DNA from: Acinetobacter haemolyticus CIP 64.3 = MTCC 9819
GTDB lineage: Bacteria; Pseudomonadota; Gammaproteobacteria; Pseudomonadales; Moraxellaceae
Length of the DNA: 64,000 nucleotides
Direction: 5' to 3'
Assembly (NCBI RefSeq): GCF_000369065.1
Contig: NZ_KB849799.1
Coordinates: 307,522-371,521 of the forward strand
Below the pieces are notes generated by a model. It was not told the DNA's origin, ran no database searches, and saw only the letters and a program-made list of their open reading frames with translations. Below are positions 52,477 to 61,946 of this stretch, one piece after another. The first letter of the stretch is position 1, and each line of letters starts with the position of its first letter. The translations under genes and the position numbers were made by a program.

Positions 52477-53067
52477 ATGCCGAAACTCAAGATCGTACTC
52501 ATAGACGATGATCAGGCTCGGGCGGAATACATTAAAACCTGTTTAATAGAACATGATTTTGATGTGGTTGCTTGCTTTACCCTTGATCACTTAAATATAT
52601 TCAAACTTGAACATCTGCAAGCAGATGTAATCTTACTCGATATGGATCATCCACATCGTGATGTAATCGAAAGCTGTGTCAGTAACTTTGATCTACCAAC
52701 TGTATTGTTTACCAAAAACACCGATAAAAACACCATTAAACAAGCGATTGATGCAGGCATAACTGCTTATATTGTTGATGGTATAGAACCATCTCGCCTA
52801 CATACCATCTTAGATATTTCAATTGAGCAATATAAAAAGCATAAAAAACTTGAAGGTGATCTTAGAGATGCAAAAACCAAACTTGCGGATCGCAAAGATA
52901 TCGAGAAAGCCAAAGTTTTATTGATGCAATTACATGATTTAAGTGAAGACACTGCCTTTCAGCTGCTCAGAAAAAATGCCATGAGTCATCGCATGACTAT
53001 TGGTGAGATGGCTCGTCGCCTACTCGATGCGCAACAACTTTTAAATAATCAACTAAAGGATGAATAG
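52477..53067 (+). CDS. nasT: ANTAR-domain response regulator NasT
   Basis: A 196-residue antiterminator. The N-terminal receiver-like domain (KIVLIDDDQARAEYI, VILLDMDHP) is followed by a helical linker and a C-terminal ANTAR domain (about 130-190) with IEKAKVLLMQLHDLSEDTAFQLLRKNAM and MTIGEMARRLLDA. NasT binds two-hairpin leader RNAs to prevent termination of nitrate-assimilation operons; nitrate releases it from NasS. A matching leader lies in the adjacent divergent operon. Confidence 0.93.
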   Translation: MPKLKIVLIDDDQARAEYIKTCLIEHDFDVVACFTLDHLNIFKLEHLQADVILLDMDHPHRDVIESCVSNFDLPTVLFTKNTDKNTIKQAIDAGITAYIVDGIEPSRLHTILDISIEQYKKHKKLEGDLRDAKTKLADRKDIEKAKVLLMQLHDLSEDTAFQLLRKNAMSHRMTIGEMARRLLDAQQLLNNQLKDE

Positions 53068-54102
53068 ATGAGCCATTTAGTAGAATTAGAAAAAGTAGAC
53101 TTGCAGCTTGGCTACATACCATTACTGGACTGTGTTGCCTTATTATGGGCCAAACAACGTGGCTATTTTGAAGATGTCGGATTAAATATCAGTTTGGTTA
53201 AAGAAGCTTCTTGGGCAAGTTTGCGTGATCGCCTTGCTTTTGGGCTGCTCGATGCCGCACATTGCCTATCTGCAATGCTTCCAGCTGCCGCAGTTGGTGC
53301 AGATCAAATCGGTATACCATTGCAAACCCCGTTAGTTTTGAGCGAAAACCGTGCGTTTATTAGCCTGAGTCAAAAACTTTGCTATGAATTAGATATTCAC
53401 CAACACGACCCAGTTGAAGTTTCAGCACATAAGCTCGTGCAAAAAATTAAAGCCCATCAAACGCTTTCATTAGCACATGTATTTCAGCACTCCATTCATC
53501 ATTATTGCTTAAGAGAATGGTTAGCACTCGCCGATGCAGATCTCGCACATTCGATGGATGTCAAAACCTTAGCGCCACCTTATATGGTCGAAGCACTCGA
53601 CACCCACCTGATTGATGGTTTTTGTGTGGGTGAACCTTGGAATACTCAAGCTGAAGTCTTTGGCTTGAGCCATATTGTTTGTTCGAGTCAGGAAATTATC
53701 CCAAATGTAGCTGATAAAGTACTAGCAGTAACCCAAGAATGGGCTCAACAACATCCAAACACTTTGATTGCACTCACTAGTGCAGTGTTGAGAGCTCAAA
53801 AAGAATTGAAGGAAATAAAAGACTTCTCTCCTGTTTGGCGATTGCTAGTCGAGTTTGACATCATTCAGTTCAATTGCTCACCTGAGGTTCATGTTGAAAA
53901 ATATTTTAAAATCCAAAATATCATTCGAAACTTTATACAGATCGATGCAAAACCGAAAACTAAAGATTTTGAATGGCTATTTCAACAGATGCAAAAATGG
54001 CAAACACCACAACCTACTCAAAGACCCGAACTGGATCTAGCACAAGACTGTCTTTTGCTAGAGACTTATCAAAATGCAATCAGCTTCAACAGCAACATTT
54101 AG
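53068..54102 (+). CDS. nasS: Nitrate sensor NasS (NrtA/CmpA-like, cytosolic)
   Basis: A 344-residue periplasmic-binding-protein fold related to the nitrate-binding NrtA. It has no signal peptide, beginning SHLVELEKVDLQLGYIPLLDCVALLWAKQRGYF, so it is cytosolic. Typical motifs are GLNISLVKEASWASLRDRLAFGLLDAAH and IDGFCVGEPWNTQA. NasS sequesters NasT without nitrate and releases it when nitrate binds. The ATG follows the nasT stop directly, with AAGGA upstream. Confidence 0.92.
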   Translation: MSHLVELEKVDLQLGYIPLLDCVALLWAKQRGYFEDVGLNISLVKEASWASLRDRLAFGLLDAAHCLSAMLPAAAVGADQIGIPLQTPLVLSENRAFISLSQKLCYELDIHQHDPVEVSAHKLVQKIKAHQTLSLAHVFQHSIHHYCLREWLALADADLAHSMDVKTLAPPYMVEALDTHLIDGFCVGEPWNTQAEVFGLSHIVCSSQEIIPNVADKVLAVTQEWAQQHPNTLIALTSAVLRAQKELKEIKDFSPVWRLLVEFDIIQFNCSPEVHVEKYFKIQNIIRNFIQIDAKPKTKDFEWLFQQMQKWQTPQPTQRPELDLAQDCLLLETYQNAISFNSNI

Positions 54103-54111
54103 CCCCAAAAA

Positions 54112-54140
54112 AAAGCTGTCTTTATAGTAAAGACAGCTTT
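54112..54140. terminator. Rho-independent terminator after nasS
   Basis: A 13-bp perfect stem, AAAGCTGTCTTTA (54112-54124) with TAAAGACAGCTTT (54128-54140), loop TAG. It lies 9 bases after the nasS stop. On the minus strand the stem runs into eight T. Confidence 0.75.
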
Positions 54141-54151
54141 GAAAGACCCAA

Positions 54152-54181
54152 AAAAGGCTAAGCCAATCAATATAGCCTTTT
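54152..54181 (+). terminator. Second hairpin terminator after nasS
   Basis: AAAAGGCTA (54152-54160) pairs with TAGCCTTTT (54173-54181) around a 12-base loop. Confidence 0.6.
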
Positions 54182-54816
54182 AAGTCAGATGATCTTAGCG
54201 AAACCTAGCATATCTTTTTCGGACATTTTTATGTCATTAACTGCCATCAAAAATATAAAAACACATCACTTTTGCCAATTCCATATTTTCTCAAACCGCT
54301 TAGAGAATAAACAATTTCTTATAACATTAAAAATATGCCAAGAATCAAACTAACTTTGAAATCAAAACTTTATTGCAATGCATTTCCTCATGTCATCAAC
54401 ACGAAATTAAAAAACAAATATAAAGATAGAAATCAAAATAAAAACAATAGATTAGTATCTTTCAAAAAAAATAAATCTGAATATTTATAACACTTATCCA
54501 CTATTTATAGATCATGAAAAACCCATGATCGAAATCAACGCTTTACAGTAATGACTGCTGAGTTACACAAATGCCATGAACCATTTCAGCCGATTCAGTT
54601 TAAAATAATGAAACTTTAAAAATATCGAAAAATTTGTCATATTTTAACATTGCCATTTCCTTGCAAAGTTTTCATTATATGCAGCATGCTTGGTATGCAA
54701 ATTTCTTCATCGATTAAATGAAATTATAAAAAATTGCAGAATTTTGTGCCATAATAAGCAAACTTTGCAGACATCTTGCAAAAAACATTTGCAGTTTTAA
54801 AATTGGAGCAGGCTGA
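54182..54816. other. Long AT-rich intergenic region before aroQ
   Basis: About 635 bases of strongly AT-rich sequence with no convincing gene. The aroQ promoter is at its right end; nothing else could be assigned. Confidence 0.5.
54747..54755 (+). promoter_or_regulatory. Extended -10 promoter of aroQ-accBC
   Basis: TG-C-CATAAT (54747-54755) predicts a start near 54762, about 55 bases before the aroQ ATG. The -35 box is not obvious. Confidence 0.5.
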
Positions 54817-55266
54817 ATGAGCTCAACCATTTTGGTAATTCACGGACCGAATTTAAACTTACTAGGAAAGCGCGAACCAGAAGTTTATGGTTATCTCACT
54901 CTCGATGATATTAACCAACAGCTCACTGCTCAAGCTAAACATGCATCACTGATATTAGATACATTTCAAAGTAACTGGGAAGGTGCGATCGTCGATCGTA
55001 TCCATCAAGCGCAAAATGAAGGCGTTAAATTCATTATCATTAACCCTGCTGCACTCACCCATACTTCTGTTGCTATACGTGACGCCCTTCTCGGTGTTGC
55101 GATCCCATTTATTGAGGTTCATCTGTCAAATGTTCATGCGCGTGAATCATTTCGTCACCACTCATATTTATCAGACAAAGCCATCGGCGTGATTTGTGGC
55201 TTAGGTGCACAAGGTTATTCCTTTGCACTCAACTACGCTATCGAAAAAATTCAATCTTCTAATTAA
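54817..55266 (+). CDS. aroQ: Type II 3-dehydroquinate dehydratase
   Basis: A 149-residue dodecameric enzyme of the shikimate pathway that dehydrates 3-dehydroquinate. [17 protein letters not shown] at the N-terminus, [16 protein letters not shown], and [20 protein letters not shown] hold the active-site Tyr, Asn, His and Arg. It is followed after 25 bases by accB, a frequent bacterial arrangement. Confidence 0.97.
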   Translation: MSSTILVIHGPNLNLLGKREPEVYGYLTLDDINQQLTAQAKHASLILDTFQSNWEGAIVDRIHQAQNEGVKFIIINPAALTHTSVAIRDALLGVAIPFIEVHLSNVHARESFRHHSYLSDKAIGVICGLGAQGYSFALNYAIEKIQSSN

Positions 55267-55291
55267 TTTAAACCTTCAGGAATGCTCACTC

Positions 55292-55711
55292 ATGGATATC
55301 CGTAAAATCAAGAAGCTCATCGACTTGATGATTGAATCTGACTTACAAGCGATTGAAGTTAAGGAAGGTGATCAATCCATCTCATTGACTCGCCCAACAC
55401 CAGTTTATGCAGCAGCGCCTGTTGCTGCCCCTGCGGCTACTGCAGCAGCTGCGCCAGTTGCAAAAACACCGCGTGGTGCAGTTGAACCATCTCCAATGGT
55501 AGGTGTGTTCTATGCAGCGCCGAGTCCTGGTGAGGCACCTTTTGTAAAAGTAGGTCAGACGGTTTCTGCTGGTGAAACACTTGGGATCATCGAAGCAATG
55601 AAAATCATGAACCCAATCGAGGCAACTCAAAGCGGCGTTATCGAAGAAATCCTAGTGAAAAATGGTGATGTAATCCAATTTGGTCAGCCATTATTCCGCT
55701 ACCGCGCTTAA
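55292..55711 (+). CDS. accB: Biotin carboxyl carrier protein of acetyl-CoA carboxylase
   Basis: A 139-residue protein. The N-terminal region [26 protein letters not shown] is followed by an Ala/Pro linker (about 40-60) and the biotinyl domain with the biotin lysine in [11 protein letters not shown]. The ATG at 55292 gives the standard AccB start; the frame extends further upstream but overlaps aroQ. It is coupled to accC 17 bases on. Confidence 0.96.
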   Translation: MDIRKIKKLIDLMIESDLQAIEVKEGDQSISLTRPTPVYAAAPVAAPAATAAAAPVAKTPRGAVEPSPMVGVFYAAPSPGEAPFVKVGQTVSAGETLGIIEAMKIMNPIEATQSGVIEEILVKNGDVIQFGQPLFRYRA

Positions 55712-55728
55712 TCAGTCTGGGGATTTCT

Positions 55729-57093
55729 ATGTTGCAAAAAGTACTCATTGCAAACCGTGGTGAAATCGCATTACGAATTACTCGGGCTTGCAAAACGCTT
55801 GGCATTAAAACTGTTGGTATATATTCCGATGCAGATAAAGATTTAATGCACTTACGCTTCGTAGATGAAGCGGTTTGTATTGGACCGGGCACAACAAGTG
55901 AAAGCTATTTAAATATTCCTGCCATTATTACTGCCGCAGAAATCACAGGTGCTGATGCAATTCATCCTGGTTATGGCTTTCTCTCAGAAAACGCTGAGTT
56001 TGCTGAAATTGTAGAAAATTCTGGTTTTATTTTCATCGGTCCTCGCCCTGAGCATATCCGCCTCATGGGCAACAAGGTATCGGCGATTATTGCGATGAAA
56101 AAGGCAGGCGTACCTACTGTTCCAGGCTGTGACCATGCAGTAACTATCCACAATGCGCTTGCAGAAGCCAAAGAAATTGGTTTCCCGCTGATTGTTAAAG
56201 CTGCTGCTGGTGGTGGTGGTCGTGGTATGCGTATCGTTGAGCGTGTTGATACATTACTTGAGTCTGTTCAAGCTGCCCAACGTGATGCTGAAATGTGGTT
56301 CGGTGATGACACTGTTTACATGGAACGCTTTTTACAAAAACCTCGCCATGTAGAAGTTCAAGTACTTGGTGATGGAAATGGTCATGCAATTCATTTATAT
56401 GATCGTGATTGTTCGCTCCAACGTCGTCATCAAAAAGTATTAGAAGAAGCACCTGCACCAAATCTTCCAGAACAAGCACGTGCTGATATTCTCGAAGCTT
56501 GCGTCAATGCATGTAAGCTCATGCAATATCGTGGTGCAGGTACATTCGAGTTCTTATTTGAAGATGGAGAGTTCTTCTTTATCGAGATGAACACACGCGT
56601 TCAAGTTGAACATCCTGTGACCGAGATGGTGACTGGAGTCGATATCATCGAACAACAACTTCGTATTGCTGGTGGTTTAGGTCTAAACCTTGAACAACAT
56701 GAGATCGAAGTGAAAGGTCATGCGATTGAATGCCGTATCAATGCCGAAGATCCAACGACCTTCCTACCATCACCAGGTCAAATCAATAGTTTCTACGCAC
56801 CGGGTGGTGCAGGTATTCGCTTAGATTCTCATATTTATCAAGGCTACAGCATCCCCCCATACTATGATTCAATGATTGCAAAATTAATTGCTCATGGTAA
56901 AGATCGCGAAACTTCACTTGCACGTATGCGCCAAGCACTTGATGAAATGATTTTGACAGGTATTAAAACCAATATCCCATTACATAAAGATTTGATCTTG
57001 AAGGACAAAAACTTCTGCGAACAAGCAATGGATATTCATTACCTTGAAAAGCATTTGCTAAAACAGCTTGAACCAAAAGCTGAAACTGCTTAA
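55729..57093 (+). CDS. accC: Biotin carboxylase subunit of acetyl-CoA carboxylase
   Basis: A 454-residue ATP-grasp enzyme that carboxylates AccB-bound biotin for malonyl-CoA synthesis. [19 protein letters not shown] opens the protein. The ATP glycine loop [14 protein letters not shown] is near residue 160, the catalytic segment [14 protein letters not shown] is near 288, and [12 protein letters not shown] follows. GGGG before the ATG supports the start. Confidence 0.97.
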   Translation: MLQKVLIANRGEIALRITRACKTLGIKTVGIYSDADKDLMHLRFVDEAVCIGPGTTSESYLNIPAIITAAEITGADAIHPGYGFLSENAEFAEIVENSGFIFIGPRPEHIRLMGNKVSAIIAMKKAGVPTVPGCDHAVTIHNALAEAKEIGFPLIVKAAAGGGGRGMRIVERVDTLLESVQAAQRDAEMWFGDDTVYMERFLQKPRHVEVQVLGDGNGHAIHLYDRDCSLQRRHQKVLEEAPAPNLPEQARADILEACVNACKLMQYRGAGTFEFLFEDGEFFFIEMNTRVQVEHPVTEMVTGVDIIEQQLRIAGGLGLNLEQHEIEVKGHAIECRINAEDPTTFLPSPGQINSFYAPGGAGIRLDSHIYQGYSIPPYYDSMIAKLIAHGKDRETSLARMRQALDEMILTGIKTNIPLHKDLILKDKNFCEQAMDIHYLEKHLLKQLEPKAETA

Positions 57094-57095
57094 AT

Positions 57096-57129
57096 AAAAA
57101 ACCTCTTATTTACGAATAAGAGGTTTTTT
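57096..57129. terminator. Bidirectional rho-independent terminator after accC
   Basis: AAAAAACCTCTTATT (57096-57110) pairs perfectly with AATAAGAGGTTTTTT (57115-57129) around a TACG loop, between convergent genes. Confidence 0.92.
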
Positions 57130-57140
57130 ATATCAATATT

Positions 57141-57617
57141 TTATGGCAAAACACGGCGTAAAGTTGCAAAGCACTTGTCGCCTTTTTCATTGGCACAAAA
57201 ATCTATCGTATGAGGATTAGCCCATTTGACAAAATATTGAGAAACCTCACCTGTTTGATCAACTTGCTGGCCTGAACAATCAACTTCATTATTATCATAT
57301 TTGATTTGTAAAATAAGTGCGGGTAAACGCTCTAATTGATTGTCAGAAGGCTGATAGTCATACATTCCATAAGACCACTCTTTACCACTTCTAATTACAA
57401 CTTCATTTGCACCACGAAAATTGTAGTACTCAACACATTTTTTATTATTTGGTATTTCCATTCCCCAAAGCCCCATAATTTCAGGACGATTTGTGACACG
57501 AATGCTATTCGCTGTTGCCATTTGGGGGGTGTTCACAACACTCGTATTTGCTGTCGTTTCAGCCAATGTCCATGTTGAGCAAGCACACAAGAATCCAATA
57601 ATATAAATATTTTTCAT
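57141..57617 (-). CDS. Small secreted protein of unknown function
   Basis: A 158-residue protein with a signal peptide (KNIYIIGFLCACSTWTLA, cleavage about residue 19). The mature part has four cysteines (CVEYYNF, VDCSGQ, DFCANEKGDKCF) that could form two disulfides, and a Trp-rich stretch IMGLWGMEIPNNKKC. I do not recognise a domain. Other Acinetobacter exported proteins have a comparable size and layout. It shares a terminator with accC. Confidence 0.65.
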   Translation of the reverse strand: MKNIYIIGFLCACSTWTLAETTANTSVVNTPQMATANSIRVTNRPEIMGLWGMEIPNNKKCVEYYNFRGANEVVIRSGKEWSYGMYDYQPSDNQLERLPALILQIKYDNNEVDCSGQQVDQTGEVSQYFVKWANPHTIDFCANEKGDKCFATLRRVLP

Positions 57618-57814
57618 AGATTTAATTTAAGTTATCATCTAAACATTCCTTGGCTTTAACTTAGCATATTTTTCAATAAAAACACTGCTTCATAACCATA
57701 TCAACACAATATTTTTCTGGTGCAATCTATTTATTGATTTTACTTTTTTAAGGTATGCTAAGTTCAATTTGAACAAAATATTACTGTAAAAATTTAGCTT
57801 TAGGGATCAAAGCC

Positions 57815-59305
57815 ATGAAATTTTCTGAATACGTCCAATATGATGGTCTTGGTTTAGCTCAGCTTGTAAAAAATAAAGAAATTCAAGCAGTAGAGTTATT
57901 AGAACTTGCCCTAGAACGAAGTGCTCAAGTTAATCCCAAACTCAATGCAATTATCATCCCGATGCATGAACAAGCCAAGCAACGCACTAAACAAAATCTA
58001 TCGGGACCATTTGCAGGCGTTCCCTTTTTAGTAAAAGATTTATTTCAAGAATATCAAGGTGTACCCACTTCTTATGGCAGCCATTCATTAAAAAGAATCA
58101 ATTACACCCCGGATTTTAATGCAGAAATTGTAAATCGTTGGGAAAAAGCAGGAATCATTAGTTTTGGTCGAACCAATACACCAGAGTTCGGAATCAAAGG
58201 AATTACGGAACCCGATGCTTGGGGGGCATGCCATAATCCATGGAATTTAAAACATAATAGTGGTGGTTCATCGGGTGGATCTGCTTCAGCAGTGGCAGGT
58301 GGTATTGTACCGATCGCAGGTGCTGGAGATGGTGGAGGCTCAATCCGCATTCCCGCATCTTATTGTGGATTGTTTGGGCTTAAACCAAGTCGAGGTCGTA
58401 CACCATGGGGACCACAATATAGTGAAGCCATGCATGGTGCAGCGATGCAACATGTTTTATGCAAAACAGTTCGTGACAGTGCTGCTATGCTCGATGCAGT
58501 GCAAGGTCCTGAACAAAGCTCACTTTTTACCATTCAGGCGCCCGATCAAAAATATCTGGATATCATCCAGCAATCCCCTAAAAAACTTAAAATCGCATTT
58601 AACACCCAATCACCTATTGGCACTAAAGTATCTAATGATGCTATTCAAGCCATTCAACAGACCGCCAAACTTTTAGAGTCACTTGGACATATTGTGGTGG
58701 AAGATCGCCCCAAAATCGATGGACTTGCTTTAGCAAAAGACTTTATTACGACATGGTTTAGCCAATTCTCCTATATGCAAGCACAAATCAAACAAATGAC
58801 CGGCTCTACAGATCAGGACTTTGAGCTTGACTCCATTGCTTTGGCTGCATTTGGTGCTAAAACAACAGCAACTGAATATATTCACAACCTCAATAACTGG
58901 GGACTTTATAGCACTCAAATGAACATTTTCTTTGAGAAATATGACCTTTATTTGACTCCAACTACGGCTTCAGTTGCACCAAAAAATGGTGAGATTGCTA
59001 CGCCTGCGTGGCAGAAACCCATTCTAAAAGGTTTACTAAAACTCGGAAAAGCACATTATCTTGCACAAGGGAAACTGGTTGAAAAAATGGTACAAGACAA
59101 TTTAAGCTGGGTACCATTCACACAACTGGCAAATGTTACAGGTTTACCTGCCATGTCAGTGCCCTTATATTGGAATAAGCATGGTTTACCACTTGGTAGT
59201 CAGTTTATCGCTCCGTTTGGGCGGGAAGATCGCTTGTTACAACTTGCAGCGCAATTAGAACAAGCTCAACCATGGATGCCTCAATACAAGAAAATATCGC
59301 TTTAA
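57815..59305 (+). CDS. Amidase signature family hydrolase
   Basis: A 496-residue serine hydrolase with the Ser-cisSer-Lys triad: Lys74 in PFLVKDLF, Ser152 in [10 protein letters not shown], and the nucleophile Ser176 in [15 protein letters not shown]. The family hydrolyses amides or amino-acyl amides. There is no gatB or gatC neighbour, so GatA is unlikely, and no signal peptide. AGGGATCAAAGCC before the ATG provides the ribosome-binding site. It converges with an MFS gene with a 2-base gap. Confidence 0.87.
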   Translation: MKFSEYVQYDGLGLAQLVKNKEIQAVELLELALERSAQVNPKLNAIIIPMHEQAKQRTKQNLSGPFAGVPFLVKDLFQEYQGVPTSYGSHSLKRINYTPDFNAEIVNRWEKAGIISFGRTNTPEFGIKGITEPDAWGACHNPWNLKHNSGGSSGGSASAVAGGIVPIAGAGDGGGSIRIPASYCGLFGLKPSRGRTPWGPQYSEAMHGAAMQHVLCKTVRDSAAMLDAVQGPEQSSLFTIQAPDQKYLDIIQQSPKKLKIAFNTQSPIGTKVSNDAIQAIQQTAKLLESLGHIVVEDRPKIDGLALAKDFITTWFSQFSYMQAQIKQMTGSTDQDFELDSIALAAFGAKTTATEYIHNLNNWGLYSTQMNIFFEKYDLYLTPTTASVAPKNGEIATPAWQKPILKGLLKLGKAHYLAQGKLVEKMVQDNLSWVPFTQLANVTGLPAMSVPLYWNKHGLPLGSQFIAPFGREDRLLQLAAQLEQAQPWMPQYKKISL

Positions 59306-59307
59306 TA

Positions 59308-60480
59308 TTATTTTGGGGTTGCCGTCTCAAGCTGATTCGGCAACCAATAAATCAAGATCAAACCGAACAGCACAATAAGACCTGCACACAAGAAAATGGT
59401 CGCACCCGATAAAAGCGTCCAGTAATATCCAGCCAACAAACTTCCAGATGCCACTCCCAAGCCCCACATCGTGCTATACAAAGCTTGCCCGCGCCCCTGT
59501 TGGCCTGCTGAAAAATTTTGGAAAATTACTTTCATCGCAATTAAATGAAACAGACCAAAGCTAAATGCATGTAAACATTGCGCCAATAATTGCCCCATAT
59601 AGTTCGTTTCAAAGATTCCAACCAAAAACCAACGTACACTTGTCATAATTAGACAAACAGCAACCAATATTCTCCATGAAAACCGACTAAAGAAAAGTTT
59701 ATGAGCTATAGCAAACATGATGATTTCAGCGATAACTCCTGTCGCCCACAGGCTTCCAATCTGTGTAGTGCTATATCCGACCTCATGTAAATAATTACTA
59801 TAAAAGCTATAAAATGGTGCCTGAGAAAACAACAAAATAAATTCAATGGTAAAAAATGCTGCAATCATTGGCCGCTTTAATACTGGCCACAATGGTTCTA
59901 ATTTTTTCTGTGAACTAGGTGCATGTTCAGGCTCTTGGATCGTAAATGACCATAAGAAAGCAAGAAATGAAATTGCTAGAAGTAAGATCGGCAACATTGA
60001 TATTGGAATAACTTCAAGTAATGCCCCGATGGCAAATACACCAACAATAAAGCCTACAGAACCCCATTTTCTCACTCGCCCATAAAGCTCTGCTCGCTTC
60101 TCTCCCAACCAAAATAATGTTACCCCTTCAAATTGGGCTAAAATTGCATTCTGAAAAAAACTAAAAATCAGCATCAACAACGCAACAGACTGAAAATTAT
60201 TTGGAATAATAAAAATTAAAAACCAAATACAGGCCTCCATCCACGTTGCAATTCGAACGAGAAGCATGCGTCTACCCGATTTATCCGCAATCCAACCCCA
60301 AATCAATGGCGCAAAAAAACGAGTGACAATCGCAATAGAAGACAAAATCCCTATTTCTTGGTAATCAAAGCCCTGATCTTGAAGATATAAGTTCCAATAA
60401 GGCATAAATGTCCCCACGATCGCGTAGTAAAATAGGTAAAAACCACCTAATCGTGTTTGGATTGTAAGAAGTTGGGACAA
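59308..60480 (-). CDS. MFS transporter, phenylpropionate permease (HcaT)-like
   Basis: A 390-residue, 12-helix major facilitator. The opening TRLGGFYLFYYAIVGTFMPYWNLYLQDQGF and the segment RFFAPLIWGWIADKSGRRMLLVRIATW resemble the HcaT/LacY-type permease group. The substrate is unknown. The frame extends to a TTG at 60519, but AAGGTC 6 bases before the TTG at 60480 gives MSQLLTIQTR, which I prefer; either start is non-ATG. Confidence 0.8.
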   Translation of the reverse strand: MSQLLTIQTRLGGFYLFYYAIVGTFMPYWNLYLQDQGFDYQEIGILSSIAIVTRFFAPLIWGWIADKSGRRMLLVRIATWMEACIWFLIFIIPNNFQSVALLMLIFSFFQNAILAQFEGVTLFWLGEKRAELYGRVRKWGSVGFIVGVFAIGALLEVIPISMLPILLLAISFLAFLWSFTIQEPEHAPSSQKKLEPLWPVLKRPMIAAFFTIEFILLFSQAPFYSFYSNYLHEVGYSTTQIGSLWATGVIAEIIMFAIAHKLFFSRFSWRILVAVCLIMTSVRWFLVGIFETNYMGQLLAQCLHAFSFGLFHLIAMKVIFQNFSAGQQGRGQALYSTMWGLGVASGSLLAGYYWTLLSGATIFLCAGLIVLFGLILIYWLPNQLETATPK

Positions 60481-60720
60481 GTTATAGACCTTCACATTTT
60501 CAATACACTGACTTATCAAATCATTTTGCTAAGCTGAGTCATAAATTGTAACTTAACCGAGCAATCAATAAATCAATTTAGCTAAAATATTTTCAAATAA
60601 AACAAATGGATCTAAGGAAAATCATGTGCATGCAGCAAGAAACATAGAATCAAGTAGCGAATATGTATTAAAAATTTGAGATGCATTTTAACATCAAGCA
60701 TCTTCCTTATATCTCCAAAC

Positions 60721-61759
60721 GGTTTTGTTGCACAAAGATTTGAAATGCAAAGCGCCCCTAATTGAGCCAAATTTAAGGCGTAACTTGGGTAAGTGGTCGA
60801 CCTAATTCCGTAAACCTGTTGAGGACTGCTACACGTGCATGAATTTCATTCACCTGACTAGGAAAGCTTCTTGCCATTAATTTATCGCCTAATAATTTAA
60901 TGCAATGCATCTTGGTTTCCACCAAACTTCGTCGATGATAGCCTGACCATTTTTTCCATAGTCTCCTGCCTAAACGTTTAACTGTTCGAAGTAATTCATT
61001 TCGTTCTAGCGAGCTGATCTTTGTATCTTTCCATGGTTTCGCATTTTTTCTAGGTGGAATCACCGCATGCGCTTGCCGATCTGCAATGACCTGACGGCAT
61101 TGCTTGGTGTCATAAGCTCCATCGGTATAAACAGAGTCAATCTGCTCATCTTGTGGAATCTGATCGAGTAAATCACCAAGCACTTGTGAATCACTGACAT
61201 TATTTGTAGTGAGTTGAATAGCGCGTATTTGAAGGGTTTCAGCATCTATACCAATATGTAGTTTACGCCATTGGCGACGATATTCAGGTCCATGTTTCTT
61301 GCGTTTCCATTCGCCCTCACCTAGAAACTTCATGCCTGTAGAGTCTATGAGTAGATGCAGCCCATCGCTACTTTTTTGGTAGCTGATTGCAATATCAATA
61401 TGCTTTTGTCTTCTACAAAGCGTACTGTAATCTGGTGCGGTCCAATTTAATCCACAAAGTTTAATCAGACTTTGCACAAAGCCAGTGACCATACGTAAAG
61501 ATAGACGGAATAAGGATTTAATCATTAAGCAGCATTGGATAGCTGCGTCGGAGTAGGTTTGATTTCGCCCTTGTTTGCCTTTTGATGGAGCATACCATTG
61601 CGTAGCAGGATCAAACCAAATGGCAATATTTCCGCGACTCATGAGTGCTCGGTTATATGCGGGCCAATTGGTTGTGCGGTAGATTTTGTGTGTAGGCTTC
61701 TTCATTTGAAAATTATATCGCTGAAAAAGCTTTTACAGATAGGTTTGTGCAACAAAGCC
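60721..61759 (-). mobile_element. IS5-family insertion sequence
   Basis: A 1039-bp element. The left end GGTTTTGTTGCACAAA (60721-60736) and the right end, read inward on the minus strand, GGCTTTGTTGCACAAA (61759-61744), match at 15 of 16 bases. One transposase gene fills the interior. The flanks (TCTCCAAAC left, ATTTATAAT right) show no target-site duplication. Confidence 0.9.
60773..61705 (-). CDS. IS5-family transposase
   Basis: A 310-residue DDE transposase. The N-terminal part has TNWPAYNRALMSRGNIAIWFD. The catalytic residues appear in LLIDSTGMK (first Asp), VYTDGAYDTKQC (second Asp) and RRSLVETKMHCIKLLGDKLMAR (Glu), the Y-x2-R-x3-E-x6-K arrangement of IS4/IS5 enzymes. The frame is intact, so the element may be active. 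Confidence 0.93.
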   Translation of the reverse strand: MKKPTHKIYRTTNWPAYNRALMSRGNIAIWFDPATQWYAPSKGKQGRNQTYSDAAIQCCLMIKSLFRLSLRMVTGFVQSLIKLCGLNWTAPDYSTLCRRQKHIDIAISYQKSSDGLHLLIDSTGMKFLGEGEWKRKKHGPEYRRQWRKLHIGIDAETLQIRAIQLTTNNVSDSQVLGDLLDQIPQDEQIDSVYTDGAYDTKQCRQVIADRQAHAVIPPRKNAKPWKDTKISSLERNELLRTVKRLGRRLWKKWSGYHRRSLVETKMHCIKLLGDKLMARSFPSQVNEIHARVAVLNRFTELGRPLTQVTP

Positions 61760-61946
61760 ATTTATAATTAAATAAATTAAGACCACATAATATAAAATTC
61801 AATTATAGATATTAATTATTATATACATAGTATATTGAAGTAGATCGTTATTTAGAATCATTATCTCTACTAACAATTCCTCACTTGTACTTCTCTGTCA
61901 GTATTGGCAAGGTTACAACTAGTGAAATATCTGGAAATTGAAACAC

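Noticed and set aside
54333..54488. A 51-codon open frame in the nasS-aroQ gap
   Set aside because: It is Lys/Asn-rich as expected from random AT-rich DNA, with no ribosome-binding site or motif.
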